From Mansonella perstans (Eukaryota; Nematoda; Chromadorea; Rhabditida; Onchocercidae): a stretch of DNA of 64,000 bases. Under the pieces are notes generated by a model, which ran no database searches, was not told the origin of the DNA, and saw only the letters and a list, made by a program, of their open reading frames with translations. Made by a program: the position numbers and the translations under genes. How positions within the stretch are numbered: the stretch's first letter is position 1; the number at the start of each line of letters is the position of its first letter. Positions 18,221 through 29,452 of this stretch are shown in pieces. The stretch lies in the NCBI GenBank assembly GCA_037074765.1, contig JBAMDO010000019.1, positions 62,001-126,000 on the forward strand, in the 5' to 3' direction.

Positions 18221-20779
18221 CTTTAATAATTATCTCCTCCTTAACTTAAAAAAATTTTATACCAAGAAATTTCCTGAAAAATCAATTGATTTTTTTGATA
18301 GTGAACAACGCACAATAATAGCAAAAAAAAAGTCGATGAATGAACAGGCAGACCAATTGTCCTTGAATGTGTGACCTTATCTATTCAGGAGTCATGAACA
18401 GATAGATTATAGATTATCGAGTACAAAATTAAAAAATTCGTCCTAATGCATAAATAGTTTGATATTTAAATAAGTGCAGTGAAATTTGTGCATTTTTTTA
18501 ATTACATAATTGTTGCTCGTCAAACTATTCTTTTTTTAACTTTCATCGGAACAAAAAATACTTTAGCTAAGTTAAATTAGTCTCGTCAAAAAGTATTTTA
18601 GCTGAGTTGAATTAGTCTCGTTGTTTTTAAGTATGAAAATAGAAGTAAATTGTTAGAATAAAAATGAAAATAAGCAAAATGGGATTGGCCGAAGTTCGAA
18701 TTGCAAAGAGTCAATTGTGAAGCATAGCTTTCCGATGATCTCCAGTGAGATTATAACAGTTGGTCGCCTCTTACTTCTCATTTATAAGTTGCTAAGTGTT
18801 TGGCTGACCTCGTAAAAATTGTCATCCATTTTTCTTATTTTATCAGAAGATACACCTTTGATCATTGATTTGCTTACAGAATATCTCTTTTTAAATGTGA
18901 GATCCAATCACATTAATTCATTCTTCGATGAAGAGAAAGACGCTGAAATTGGAATTTTTTCTTTATTTTATTCTTGTGTGTCATACCATGAACATTGAAG
19001 AAAGTTTTTTTCAGTTGTTGAAATCGAGAACGTTTATTTTTCCCTAATGCTTCCGTATGAAAAGCAAAACATTTTGGTGGAATTTAAGAAAACGAGCAAA
19101 TGAATCAACAATATTATAGTAGCATCGTCTATTATATTTAATGTTATCATTTTCGTCAAAAAGCACAGTGAATTTCATTATATTCAATTGCAATTCTTTG
19201 CACTAACGAAAATATAACGGATGAATCAAAAATTTAAATATGTCTTTCATCATAAATTGTTAGGAAATGAAATTTGACGCCAACTGTTTGAACAAAATTG
19301 TTAAATGATAGTCAATGGTCACTACCACTTATCTACAGTATCTACTTACATCTAAAACCAGACATTGTTTCCGAATATTCAGAATTCAAAAACACTTTTA
19401 CAGACGAAATAAATCCTTGCTATAAACAAAGCATTATATATCCGGACATGTTAACTATTTGTAAATAATAAGCATAGATCTTATAAACAGATATTGCCCC
19501 TCTACTTCTAAAAATGTAAATTAAATTATGGAAGCCTAATGCTTAGACGAATATCATAGATTGGACACTGTACAGATATATTTCTGATCACTCCACCTTC
19601 TTGGCAAGTGCAATCTCCACATGTCAAGCGCAATTTCCACAAGTATGCAAGCGAAACAAAAGCCCATATGCATCATGGTGTCAATAAAGACATCTTATAC
19701 CAATGGGCAATGTATTCCACTAAAATGGACATTCGGAAGTAATGTTTGATTTTGGACGTAAGCAGATATTGTCCATCTTGTAGTGCATGAGTGCATAAGA
19801 TAGTATGCCAAAAGTGACCATTAACTACAACTTGATAGCTATATTCAGAGTCAGCATCAAATTTTCAAGATTATTTTCTGACAGTTTATAAAAATACATG
19901 TTATATTTTGGTTTGCAAGAAATTACCAAACTATAAAGAAGAAATCAAAAAGTAGAGTTATCTTAGCTAACATCATTGATCAATTTCATCTGGTTATTGA
20001 TGAACATTTTTGCAGTTAATGTAATGGAGCATTCTTGTTCATAATCATCGAGCTATTTTTCTGTTAATTTCGTTCTATTTTTTTTTTGTATCTTCTACTT
20101 TTAGTAGTTAATGTAATGTTGATAAAAAAAAATTAAGTTGATGACATGGGATTAGGTCATTATAAACCAGATATGTGAAGTAAAAATGGGATAACCAAAG
20201 AAAATTGTAATTTGGATGTAATATAAGAAAGGCTAAAATATCACAGATTTAAATTAATACCTTGAAAAACTATGGTTCTCGATTCTCGCCAAAATTACTT
20301 GTTTGTAATTGCAACGTTATTAATTAGAAGGAGAGTAGATGGAACGGAACGCAGGAGAAGTTGACGGTATAATATCCCAAACTCGGATTTATTATACGGA
20401 AATCAGTTAAAGATAGCTATAGGAATCGTGGATTAATTTACCTAAAAATGATAATCTATGTCTTACGATCTTCTTTGAAGAGCACACCAGTTATTAAGAG
20501 TTTGTCAGTGAGTTTAAATAAAGTTTCAGGAGTTTAAATGAAGTTTCAGGGTGCACTTAATTGTTCTACTCGTCAAATACAGTATATCTGACCGTTCCTG
20601 TAACTTTACTAGAATTCATCATAAAAAATATTTATTTATTGCTTAGTCGAGAAAGATAACTTTCCATTTTCCTTTTGTCTAACTTCTTCTCATTTATTCA
20701 ATTATTTTAATTTAATCCCATACAGTTAATTATGAAGTTTAAAAACATATTGTTAATCAGTTCATCATGAATCCAGTGA
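18221..20779. other. intergenic, no feature seen
   Basis: AT-rich stretch between the PPT1 start codon and the left edge of the large inverted repeat. It must hold the PPT1 promoter, but no motif stands out. A short local duplication of the phrase with core TAGCTRAGTTRAATTAGTC occurs near 18.56-18.62 kb. I see no RNA gene or convincing exon. Confidence 0.5.
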
Positions 20780-21983
20780 ATCGTTAGTCAAAACAATATT
20801 TAGATGATCACATCCAGCAATTTTTCGGTACTTCCTAAAGTTTTGATATTTTTTTAATTATGGTGACACATTCCTTGAATAGCACCATCTAAAAACAAAG
20901 GAGGGTAATTATTATGGTGTTGATATCTTTGATTTGTTGTAAGATTCGTCATGAATATGTTTCTCATATCTTTGTGTTAGGATTGACGGAAGCTGGATAA
21001 TATCAAAATACGATGGACAACATTATCACTCCACATGGCAAAATTAGAGTTAAGCGATGGAAACATTAAATCAGGTAGGTTATGAAATGATTTAAAGTAA
21101 AACAAAAAATTATTCGAACTGAACTTGTCATGTCAAAGTAATGTCGATGATTGTATCATAAAATAAAAACTAGCAAAACAAAAGAATAATCAATTAATTC
21201 CAGCAAAACTCTAATTGATATTGTAATCTATTATTGTGGTGATAACTCACGTTAAGTAGGTGGCACTATGTGGGATTTTAGTTTTTTGAAATTTAATCAA
21301 ATCAATTTGGATGATAGTGAGGTTAAAAATTATTACTTCCACTTTTCAATCACTGTTGGTGCGAACCGAAAGTGGAATTTGAATCAGTTTGAAATTCTAA
21401 AAAAGTGAATATTTTGGCATGAATATTTTGTGCATGAATATTTTACCATGCAAGTAATTGATTGAAGTTTGAATATATGTTTATTTAATTAGAATTGGAA
21501 TTCTAAGGCGAAATAAATTTAATATTATTTATACTATAACCAGTTTTACATTTTATGTAAGACTGTCATAAGCATTATTTCGAGTTTGTAAAATAAGTAA
21601 TATTGAATTGCAAATTTAAAAGTGATATGCTATGAAAGAAAAGGTCATTTTCTTTGAATGCCCAAACTCTTCAAGCAAATGTAAAAATTTTGACTTCATT
21701 TTCGCATTTTGATATAAAAGACTTAGTAGCGCAAAATTTGTAAAGAAATATTTATTATTTCGATGATTTTGCTCTACAAAAACGCTTCAAGAGTAACAGA
21801 AAGTTACAGAATTGATTCTGTAACTGACCCAACACAACGACCCATTCTCCGTAGTTTCCCCATTTTAAATTTGTATTTCAGAGCTGGAAAAGACGAAAGT
21901 TTAAATTTCAATACAAATGCCTAAAAAAACGGAAAAATTGTTCGTATATCTTACATTGGTCATTTATTGTGGTCAACATGATA

Positions 21984-22169
21984 TTAAAAGAGGAAAGAAG
22001 AGAAAATAAAAGAGGATGGGTAGTATCTATACAAGAATAAAATTGAAAAAGCAAATGGTATTTGTAATATGGAGAGAAACATCAATATTAATTGTGGAAT
22101 GTTGTCATTGATATATGTTTTTTCTACTACAGCTATTGTGGCTATCAATCTGTTCATTGTTGGCATCAA
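21984..22169 (-). other. repeat-borne ORF copy 1, small hydrophobic peptide
   Basis: A short open frame that recurs in all six copies of the repeat module. It starts at or near MPTMNRLIATIAVVEKTY, continues with a hydrophobic stretch (LILMFLSILQIPFAFSILFL) that could span a membrane, and ends in an FSSFLF tail. Differences between copies are often amino-acid changing (N or D, M or I, N or S, R or G), so I see no sign of strong protein-level constraint. It has no resemblance I know. It may be only a passenger of the repeat. Confidence 0.3.
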
Positions 22170-22638
22170 CGATTGATCAACAGGATGCTACCGAACAATA
22201 AAGTCATGTGATATCAATCGGTGATATTCTTTCCGGTTTAATTTCATATCTACCCAGGTGCGTTAGCCTGTTATTTTTTGGGAGTCGTTTTTTTCGAAAA
22301 ACGACTTATAAAAGTGCGCTAAATTCCGCTATATCTCGATAGTCGCAATACAATTGCTTCATTTATTTGTAATCAATCACTGTTAGTGCGAACCGGAAGT
22401 GGAATTTGAATTAGATTGAAATTTCAAAAAAACCTTATGCATGAATATTTTGTCATGTAAGTGGTTAATTGGAATTAGAATATATATTTATTTAATTAGA
22501 ATTGGAATTTTAAGATGAAGTAGATTTAATACTATTTATGCTATATCCAGTTTTATATTTTATGTAAGACTGCTATAATCATTTTTTCGGGTTTATAACA
22601 TAAATGATATTAAATTGAAAATATAAAAATGATATGCT

Positions 22639-23049
22639 TCATTCCATCAGGTCAACTGCAACAGAGTTACCATTTATTTGGCACTGTAAACAAGCAACCA
22701 AAAATATTTGCTTCAGACCAAACCAAAATACACTGGCTCGTGAAAATGGCAGGGCAGTATCATTAGCGATATCTCATTGTGTTTGTAACATATGCAAAAA
22801 AGCCTCAGTGGTCAGTTTATTATGGCAATGATAATTCCATCAGTTACTAAACTCAGATACACTATGAATTCACAGACCTGGAAAATTTGAACTTCAGCAA
22901 TTACGACAAGTCATTATTTCGACATACGTTGTTTTGTGCAGAAACTGTTAGGTCGAGAAAAATGCGCAGATTTTTCTACTCTTGATCAGAAATTTGTGGA
23001 TTTTGCAATTTAATCAGATCTAATCCAAACTGATTGATCTTTCTTCCAC
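22639..23049. other. spacer of the giant inverted repeat
   Basis: About 411 nt of sequence not shared between the arms. It holds a 65-codon plus-strand open frame (22634-22831) with several cysteines that I do not recognise and that has no supporting splice context. Its right edge (the complement of GAAAGATCAATCAGTTTGG) also occurs at 33745-33763, so that edge belongs to the dispersed repeat unit and not to unique DNA. Confidence 0.5.
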
Positions 23050-23520
23050 AGCATATCATTTTTAAATTTACAATTTAAGATTATTTATTTTATAAACTCG
23101 AAATAATGCCTATGACAGTCTTACATAAAATATAAAACTGGTTATAGTATAAATAATATTAAATTTATTTCGCCTTAGGATTCCAATTCTAATTAAATAA
23201 ATATATATTCTAATTCCAATTAATTACTTTCATGGCAAAATATTCATGCATAAGGTTTTTTTGAAATTTCAATCTAATTCAAATTCCACTTCCGGTTCGC
23301 ACCAACAGTGAATGATTACAAATAAATGAAGCAATTGTATTGCGACTATCGAGGTATAGCGGAATTTAGCGCACTTTTAAAAGTCGTTTCTCGAAAAAAA
23401 CGACTCCCAAAAAATAACGGGCTAACGCACCTTTAGGTACATGCGAACTAAACCGGAAAAGATATAACCGGATTGATATCACATGATTTTATTGTTTAGT
23501 AGCATCCTGTTGATCAATCG

Positions 23521-23718
23521 TTGATGCCAACAATGGACAGATTGATAGCCACAATAGCTGTAGTAGAAAAAACATATATCAATGACAACATTCCACAATT
23601 AATATTGATGTTTCTCTCCATATTACAAATACCATTTGCTTTTTCATTTTTATTCTTGTATAGATACTACCCATCCTCTTTTATTTTCTCTTCTTTCCTC
23701 TTTTACATATCATGTTGA
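23521..23718 (+). other. repeat-borne ORF copy 2
   Basis: Plus-strand partner in the right arm of the inverted repeat, with the same 61-codon frame as the other copies and a short extension (YISC) before the stop. It has D for N at residue 5 relative to copy 1, and FSF for FSI in the hydrophobic segment. Confidence 0.3.
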
Positions 23719-25084
23719 CCACAATAAATGACCAATGTAAGATATGCGAACAATTTTGCCATTTTTGAAGGTGCTTGTATTGAAATTTAAACTTTCGTCT
23801 TTTCCAGCTCTGAAATACAAATTTAAAATGGGGAAACTACGGAGAATGGGTCGTTGTGTTAGGTCAGTTACAGAATCAATTCTGTAACTTTCTGTTACTC
23901 TTGAAGCGTTTTTGTAGAGCAAAATCATCGAAATAATAAATATTTCTTTACAAATTTTGCGCTACTAAGTCTTTTATATCAAAATGTGAAAATGAAGTCA
24001 AAATTTTTACATTTGCTTGAAGAGTTTGGGCATTCAAAGAGAATGATCTTTTCTTTCATAGCATATCACTTTTAAATTTGCAATTCAATATTACTTATTT
24101 TACAAACTCGAAATAATGCTTATGACAGTCTTACATAAAATGTAAAACTGGTTATAGTATAAATAATATTAAATTTATTTCGCCTTAGAATTCCAATTCT
24201 AATTAAATAAACATATATTCAAACTTCAATCAATTACTTGCATGGTAAAATATTCATGCACAAAATATTCATGCCAAAATATTCACTTTTTTAGAATTTC
24301 AAACTGATTCAAATTCCACTTTCGGTTCGCACCAATAGTGATTGAAAAGTGGAAGTAATAATTTTTAACCTCACTATCATCCAAATTGATTTGATTAAAT
24401 TTCAAAAAACTAAAATCATCCCACATAGTGCCACCTACTCAACGTAAGTTATCACCACAATAATAGATAACAATACCAATTAGAGTTTTGCTGGGATTAA
24501 TTGATTATTCTTTTGTTTAGTTTTTATTTTATGATACAATCATCGACATTACTTTGACATGACAAGTTCAGTTCGAATAATTTTTTGTTTTACTTTAAAT
24601 CATTTCATAACCTACCTGATTTAATGTTTCCATCGCTTAACTCTAATTTTGCCATGTGGAGTGATAATGTTGTCCATCGTATTTTGATATTATCCAGCTT
24701 CCGTCAATCCTAACACAAAGATATGAGAAACATATTCATGACGAATCTTACAACAAATCAAAGATATTAACACCACAATAATGACCCTCCTTTGTTTTTA
24801 GATGGTGCTATTCAAGGAATGTGTCACCATAATTAAAAAAATATCAAAACTTTAGGAAGTACCGAAAAATTGCTGAATGTGATCATCTAAATATTGTTTT
24901 GACTAACGAATCTTAGGCCCTAACATCTTTGAGATTTCACTAATTTGAACGCAAATATCTTATGGCCAGATAAAGGGTCAAGCAGCAGAGAAATCCTTAA
25001 AAGATTGTAAATATGCTTCCCACGATGCGAAGATAACCACGTTCATCACATTCAGTGCATATATAATTTTACGGTTTTTTATAT

Positions 25085-26520
25085 TTTTTGTGATATATTG
25101 AAAAATATTTGTAGTTTGATTATTTTGTCAGATGAAGTTCATATTCTGTGAATTATATATGGTCGATATTTGAAAACTTGAAAAAAAACAAACGCCTTAA
25201 AAAATGGAAAATTGTTCGTATATCTTACATTGGTCATTTATTGTGGTCAACATAATATGTAAAAGAGGAAAGAAGAGAAAATAAAAGAGGATGGGTAGTA
25301 TCCATACAAGAATAAAAATGAAAAAGCAAATGGTATTTGTAATATGGAGAGAAACATCAATATTAATTGTGGAATGTTGTCATTGATATATGTTTTTCTA
25401 CTACAGCTATTGTGGCTATCAATCTGTTCATTGTTGGCATCAACGATTGATCAACAGGATGCTACTAAACAATAAAGTCATGTGATATCAATCCGGTGAT
25501 ATCCTTTCCGGTTTAATTTCACATATGCTTAGGTGCATTAGCCGGTTATTTTTTGGGAGTCGTTTTTTTCGAAAAACGACTTTTAAAGTCGTGCCAAATT
25601 CCGCTATATCTCCTCTAGTTACCATAGCACTAATTTCGGGATAGTTTGGAACCGGGATACAATTGCTTCATTTATTTGTAACCAATCACTGTTGGTGCGA
25701 ACCGGACGTGGAATTTGAATTAGATTAAAATTTTCTTTTTTAGATTGAAAAAAGATGTATTGAAAAATATTTGTGGTTTGATTATTTTGTCAGATGAAGT
25801 TCATATTCTGTGAATTATATATGGTCGATATTTGAAAACTTGAAAAAAAAAACAAACGCCTTAAAAAATGGCAAAATTGTTCGTATATCTTACATTGGTC
25901 ATTTATTGTGGTCAACATAATATGTAAAAGAGGAAAGAAGAGAAAATAAAAGAGGATGGGTAGTATCCATACAAGAATAAAAATGAAAAAGCAAATGGTA
26001 TTTGTAATATGGAGAGAAATATCAATATTAATTGTGGAATGTTGTCACTGATATATGTTTTTTCTACTACAGCTATTGTGGCTATCAATCTGTCCATTGT
26101 TGGCATCAACGATTGATCAACAGGATGCTACTAAACAATAAATTCATGTGATATCAATTCGGTGATAACTTTTCGGGTTTAATTGTTAACCGGTTATTGA
26201 TATTACAGCGTAAAAGGTGCATTAGCCTATTATTTTTTGGGAGTCGTTTTTTTCGAAAAACGACTTTTAAAAGTGCGCTAAATTCCGCTATATCTCCTCT
26301 AGTTACCATAGCACTAATTTCGGGATAGCTTGGAACCGCGATACAATTGCTTCATTTATTTGTAACCAATCACTGTTGGTGCGAACCGGACGTGGAATTT
26401 GAATTAGATTAAAATTTTCTTTTTTAGATTGAAAAAAAATGAAAAAGTGGTTTGATTATTTTGTCAGATGAAGTTCATATTCTATGAATTAAATATGGTC
26501 GATATTTGAAAAACTTGAAA
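25085..26520. repeat. two tandem copies of the repeat module, about 0.65 kb each
   Basis: Two direct copies, about 25085-25740 and 25745-26450, plus a partial start of a third near 26450-26520. Each runs through the phrase GTTTGATTATTTTGTCAGATG, the 61-codon ORF on the minus strand (25250-25441, broken by a one-base deletion in a T run near 25395; and 25912-26109, intact), and the hairpin motif (25558-25581; 26242-26265). These copies also share an insertion absent from the inverted-repeat arms, containing CTCTAGTTACCATAGCACTA, so they form a sub-family. The module ends where ATTAGATTAAAATTTTC passes into the next unit. Confidence 0.9.
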
Positions 26521-26910
26521 AATGCATCGATTCATCAATTTTCTAAAAGTTTCAAAGCGAATTCTTTTTAATTCCATTAATTTTCCTTAAACTTTAGGTC
26601 GTTCAGTTCAATTCCACAAAAGATAGATGATAATATTTCATATTTTACAACTCTGTGATTTACATTTCGCAGTTCGTCAAATTCTGACACGAAAGAGTTA
26701 CCAGGGAGAATTCGTGCAAATCATTTTGTTTAATATATTTTGCATAGATTTCCTTCTAAACTTTCGAACAATAAGCAGCAGTATTTAAAAAAATGTATTC
26801 GACACTTCAAATCAATCCATTTATTTGTATATTTTATCAAATGTTTATCACACTTCATAATAATGTTTTTATGATATCAACTGCTAAGGATTTTCCGTGA
26901 TTGGATTTTA

Positions 26911-29452
26911 TCAGCTGTGTTTTGCAACTCCAATAATTACATAAACGGGACCCTCATGTAAGCCAGTTCCAAAGAATGCGTCATAGTATACTCCAGTCGT
27001 CGATGTTTCATCAAGTAAACGTAATGTGCTCAGAGGAATGTCTGAGAATACATTACTGCAAAAAAAGCGTATGACTGCATTTTCTGCAAACTTTCACAAA
27101 AAACCCGTTAAAAATTCTGAATATCCAACCTGAAAATCTCTTCACTGTCGTCGGGCTCAGTCCCATTAACGACTGTAAAATGGAACGCTATTGTTTCATG
27201 ACTTCCAAGAAAGAACAGTTTCTTCTGCAGAACAGATAATTTCACAAAATTATCATACGACAAGAGAATATTTTTGGAAATATCAACAGCACGTGAAATC
27301 ACGTAAAATTAATCAACAAAAACGTCAAACCTTCCAGTCCTCAAACTTTTTTTTCAAACTTTTGCTGGTATCTTTCCTTTTCACAACAAGCGTTGATGCA
27401 TGTACGTCAGCTCCATAAAACATTATCACTGTGCTCTGCTTTCGACCATTAAAATCAGTTTTACTAAAATATTTCTTGTATCAACAATAAAAGTAATTAT
27501 TGCCTGTTATAACTGATATAATATTGGTTTTATTACTTTGTCCAATATTGCAAATATCAACTTAATGCTTAGGACTCCATCAAACATTCCTGAATATTGG
27601 CTTAATCATAATTCCTCTGCTTCAGGTCATCTCGTAACCAAAAAAATATCAAATCTGACTTACATTTTTCGAGTATCCGGTTGAGCAACAATGCAAATCG
27701 GTGTTTTATCATTGGGAATTGGCATATAATCATGCACATTCCTAATTTTTTTGGCTTCTCTTAACGCTTTTTTTGTAACATTTTTATGATGTTTATTATC
27801 ATTACTAATCACGATGGTTAACTTCAATGGTGCCTGAAATTCATTGTTATTTATTAGGAGGTGGGAAGCAATGGTATGGTTCAAGGGTCACATTTTCACT
27901 TGTGCATCACATGTTCATTAATTTCTAATAAACTTACTTCAGTCCTTCTTTGGAGCCATGGCAGATAAAATGACCGATCACTGAAAAATTTGGTTATATA
28001 TCAAAATCAAATTTGACAATAACCATCTTATATTCGACAAAGTTACTAATCGATTTTTTAGAGAAGAATAAATTAATTTTAAATTCATTCTTTAATTAAA
28101 TTGTTTCTTCTACTATCTCTTACGTTCTTAATGGTAGAGATATTGTCACTAAACTATGATGAAGACGTAATTAAAAGTACTCTAATATTTGTATCAGAAC
28201 AATTAAATTTCAATATCGCTTGACTTTAACACAACTCAAACGTCACAATGGCTACAATTTTTCTGTGAACATAATAAGTGACCAACCGATAGCCTTTCAT
28301 TGGTGTGGTAAAGATGCTAATGCCTGAATAGTGAATCCTCGGAATAATCACCCCATTCATTGGACTTCCTTTTTCTTTCCATTCATTCGGAGTAGATATG
28401 ACATCCGTGCCTAAAATTGTGTATTCCGAACAATTTTGTTTACTATGTACTGATTTCATGTCGTTCTTTGATTAATTACGGTTAGTATAAATATTCATTA
28501 CGATTTTTTTACCATATGCTATATTTTCACGTATCATTAGATGATCTTCGTGAGATGTCACCATCAGTACTTTGCAATTTATCGGCCCGGCAGCTATATT
28601 CAACGGTTTCTGGCTACCAAACAAAATGGCTATATACGGCGACCAGTGACATTCCGCAAATCTCCTTTTGTGCTATAGTTCGAATTTACTATATAACAAC
28701 AAAGCAGAGAAATTGGCATTACAGAAAACTAAAATTCCTTAAGATTTCGACAATGAAACGGGAAAAAATCTCTGAAAATATGAAATTGCGCTTCTAATCG
28801 ACAATATATTCAAACTTTAAGTAACAAAAAGAAGACATACGTCGTAATCGTAATTAGCAAAATTTGTTCGAGATACGAGTTCATAAGCGTTCGCTAAATA
28901 TGGTGGGCTTATTTTGCCATCCCGATAATGCAGTATTTTAGATCGACGGTTTAACACGAAGTTTGCACATTCAGACATGACGGGAAGTTTTTCATTAGAT
29001 GATATAAAAGAATAAATCATTATAATTATTCCCAACAATTAATTGCAACTGATTAACCCTGCCTTATCAGTTATAATGATCAATAATTGAAATGACGGAA
29101 TTCATTAACGTAATGATAAATAAATAATAGAAAATTACTAACATCTCTTTTAATTTTACGGTAGGCAAGTATTCAGCAATAATATTTATCACTTCGTTAG
29201 GAAACGCTTTCTCTAATTCGTCACAAATTCGGTTCTTTCTTTCTCCTGAAATTTCAATTAAATTTCCACTATTTTTCTTATCCTTCGAATATTTAAATGG
29301 TAAGTGCATCATTCAATTTTCTAATCATGCACAGTGAATATAATTTCAAATCATTTTGTTTCAAGTCCAGATAATCTACCTGCTGAACTGATATTGATTG
29401 CAGTTGCATGGGCCACAACGAATGTAAGGATAGTGAGAAATCCAAAATTCAT
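26911..29452 (-). CDS. unrecognised secreted protein, about 430 aa
   Basis: Ten exons join in phase to 1293 nt: 29380-29452, 29143-29245, 28841-29003, 28513-28672, 28242-28449, 27938-27980, 27664-27833, 27331-27463, 27130-27224, 26911-27055. Exon 1 encodes a clear signal peptide (MNFGFLTILTFVVAHATA), preceded by ATTTACAG, a possible trans-splice acceptor. The mature part has six or so cysteines and several N-glycosylation sequons (NIS, NCS, NVT, NGT). It has a lysine-rich middle (KKALREAKKI) and a C-terminus rich in T, Y and G ending GVAKHS. I see no membrane anchor, protease triad or known lectin motif. Phase and codon content support one continuous protein. The acceptor of exon 3 (upper edge near 29003) is not AG, so that edge is uncertain; an internal start at the ATG about 18 nt upstream, or skipping to AATAAG|CCCACC, are alternatives. 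I do not know the family. Confidence 0.8.

Larger units (their letters stand above)
20780..24910. repeat. giant imperfect inverted repeat (arms about 1.86 kb, spacer 0.41 kb)
   Basis: The left arm, about 20780-22638, is matched base for base, with scattered substitutions and small indels, by the reverse complement of the right arm, about 23050-24910. Outer edges: TCGTTAGTCAAAAC at 20781 and its complement GTTTTGACTAACGA ending at 24909. Inner edges: GATATGCT at 22631-22638 and AGCATATC at 23050-23057. Each arm carries one copy of a module with a 61-codon ORF, a TTCG-loop hairpin motif and a block containing GTAAGACTGTCATAAGC; the last block occurs twice per arm in direct orientation (for example 21345-21660 and 22375-22638). 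I find no transposase frame and no clear target-site duplication. It could be a non-autonomous element family, satellite-like DNA, or a fold-back element. Confidence 0.9.

Noticed and set aside
22634..22831. 65-codon ORF in the palindrome spacer as a transposase fragment
   Set aside because: No catalytic motif or family similarity and no continuation in any frame.
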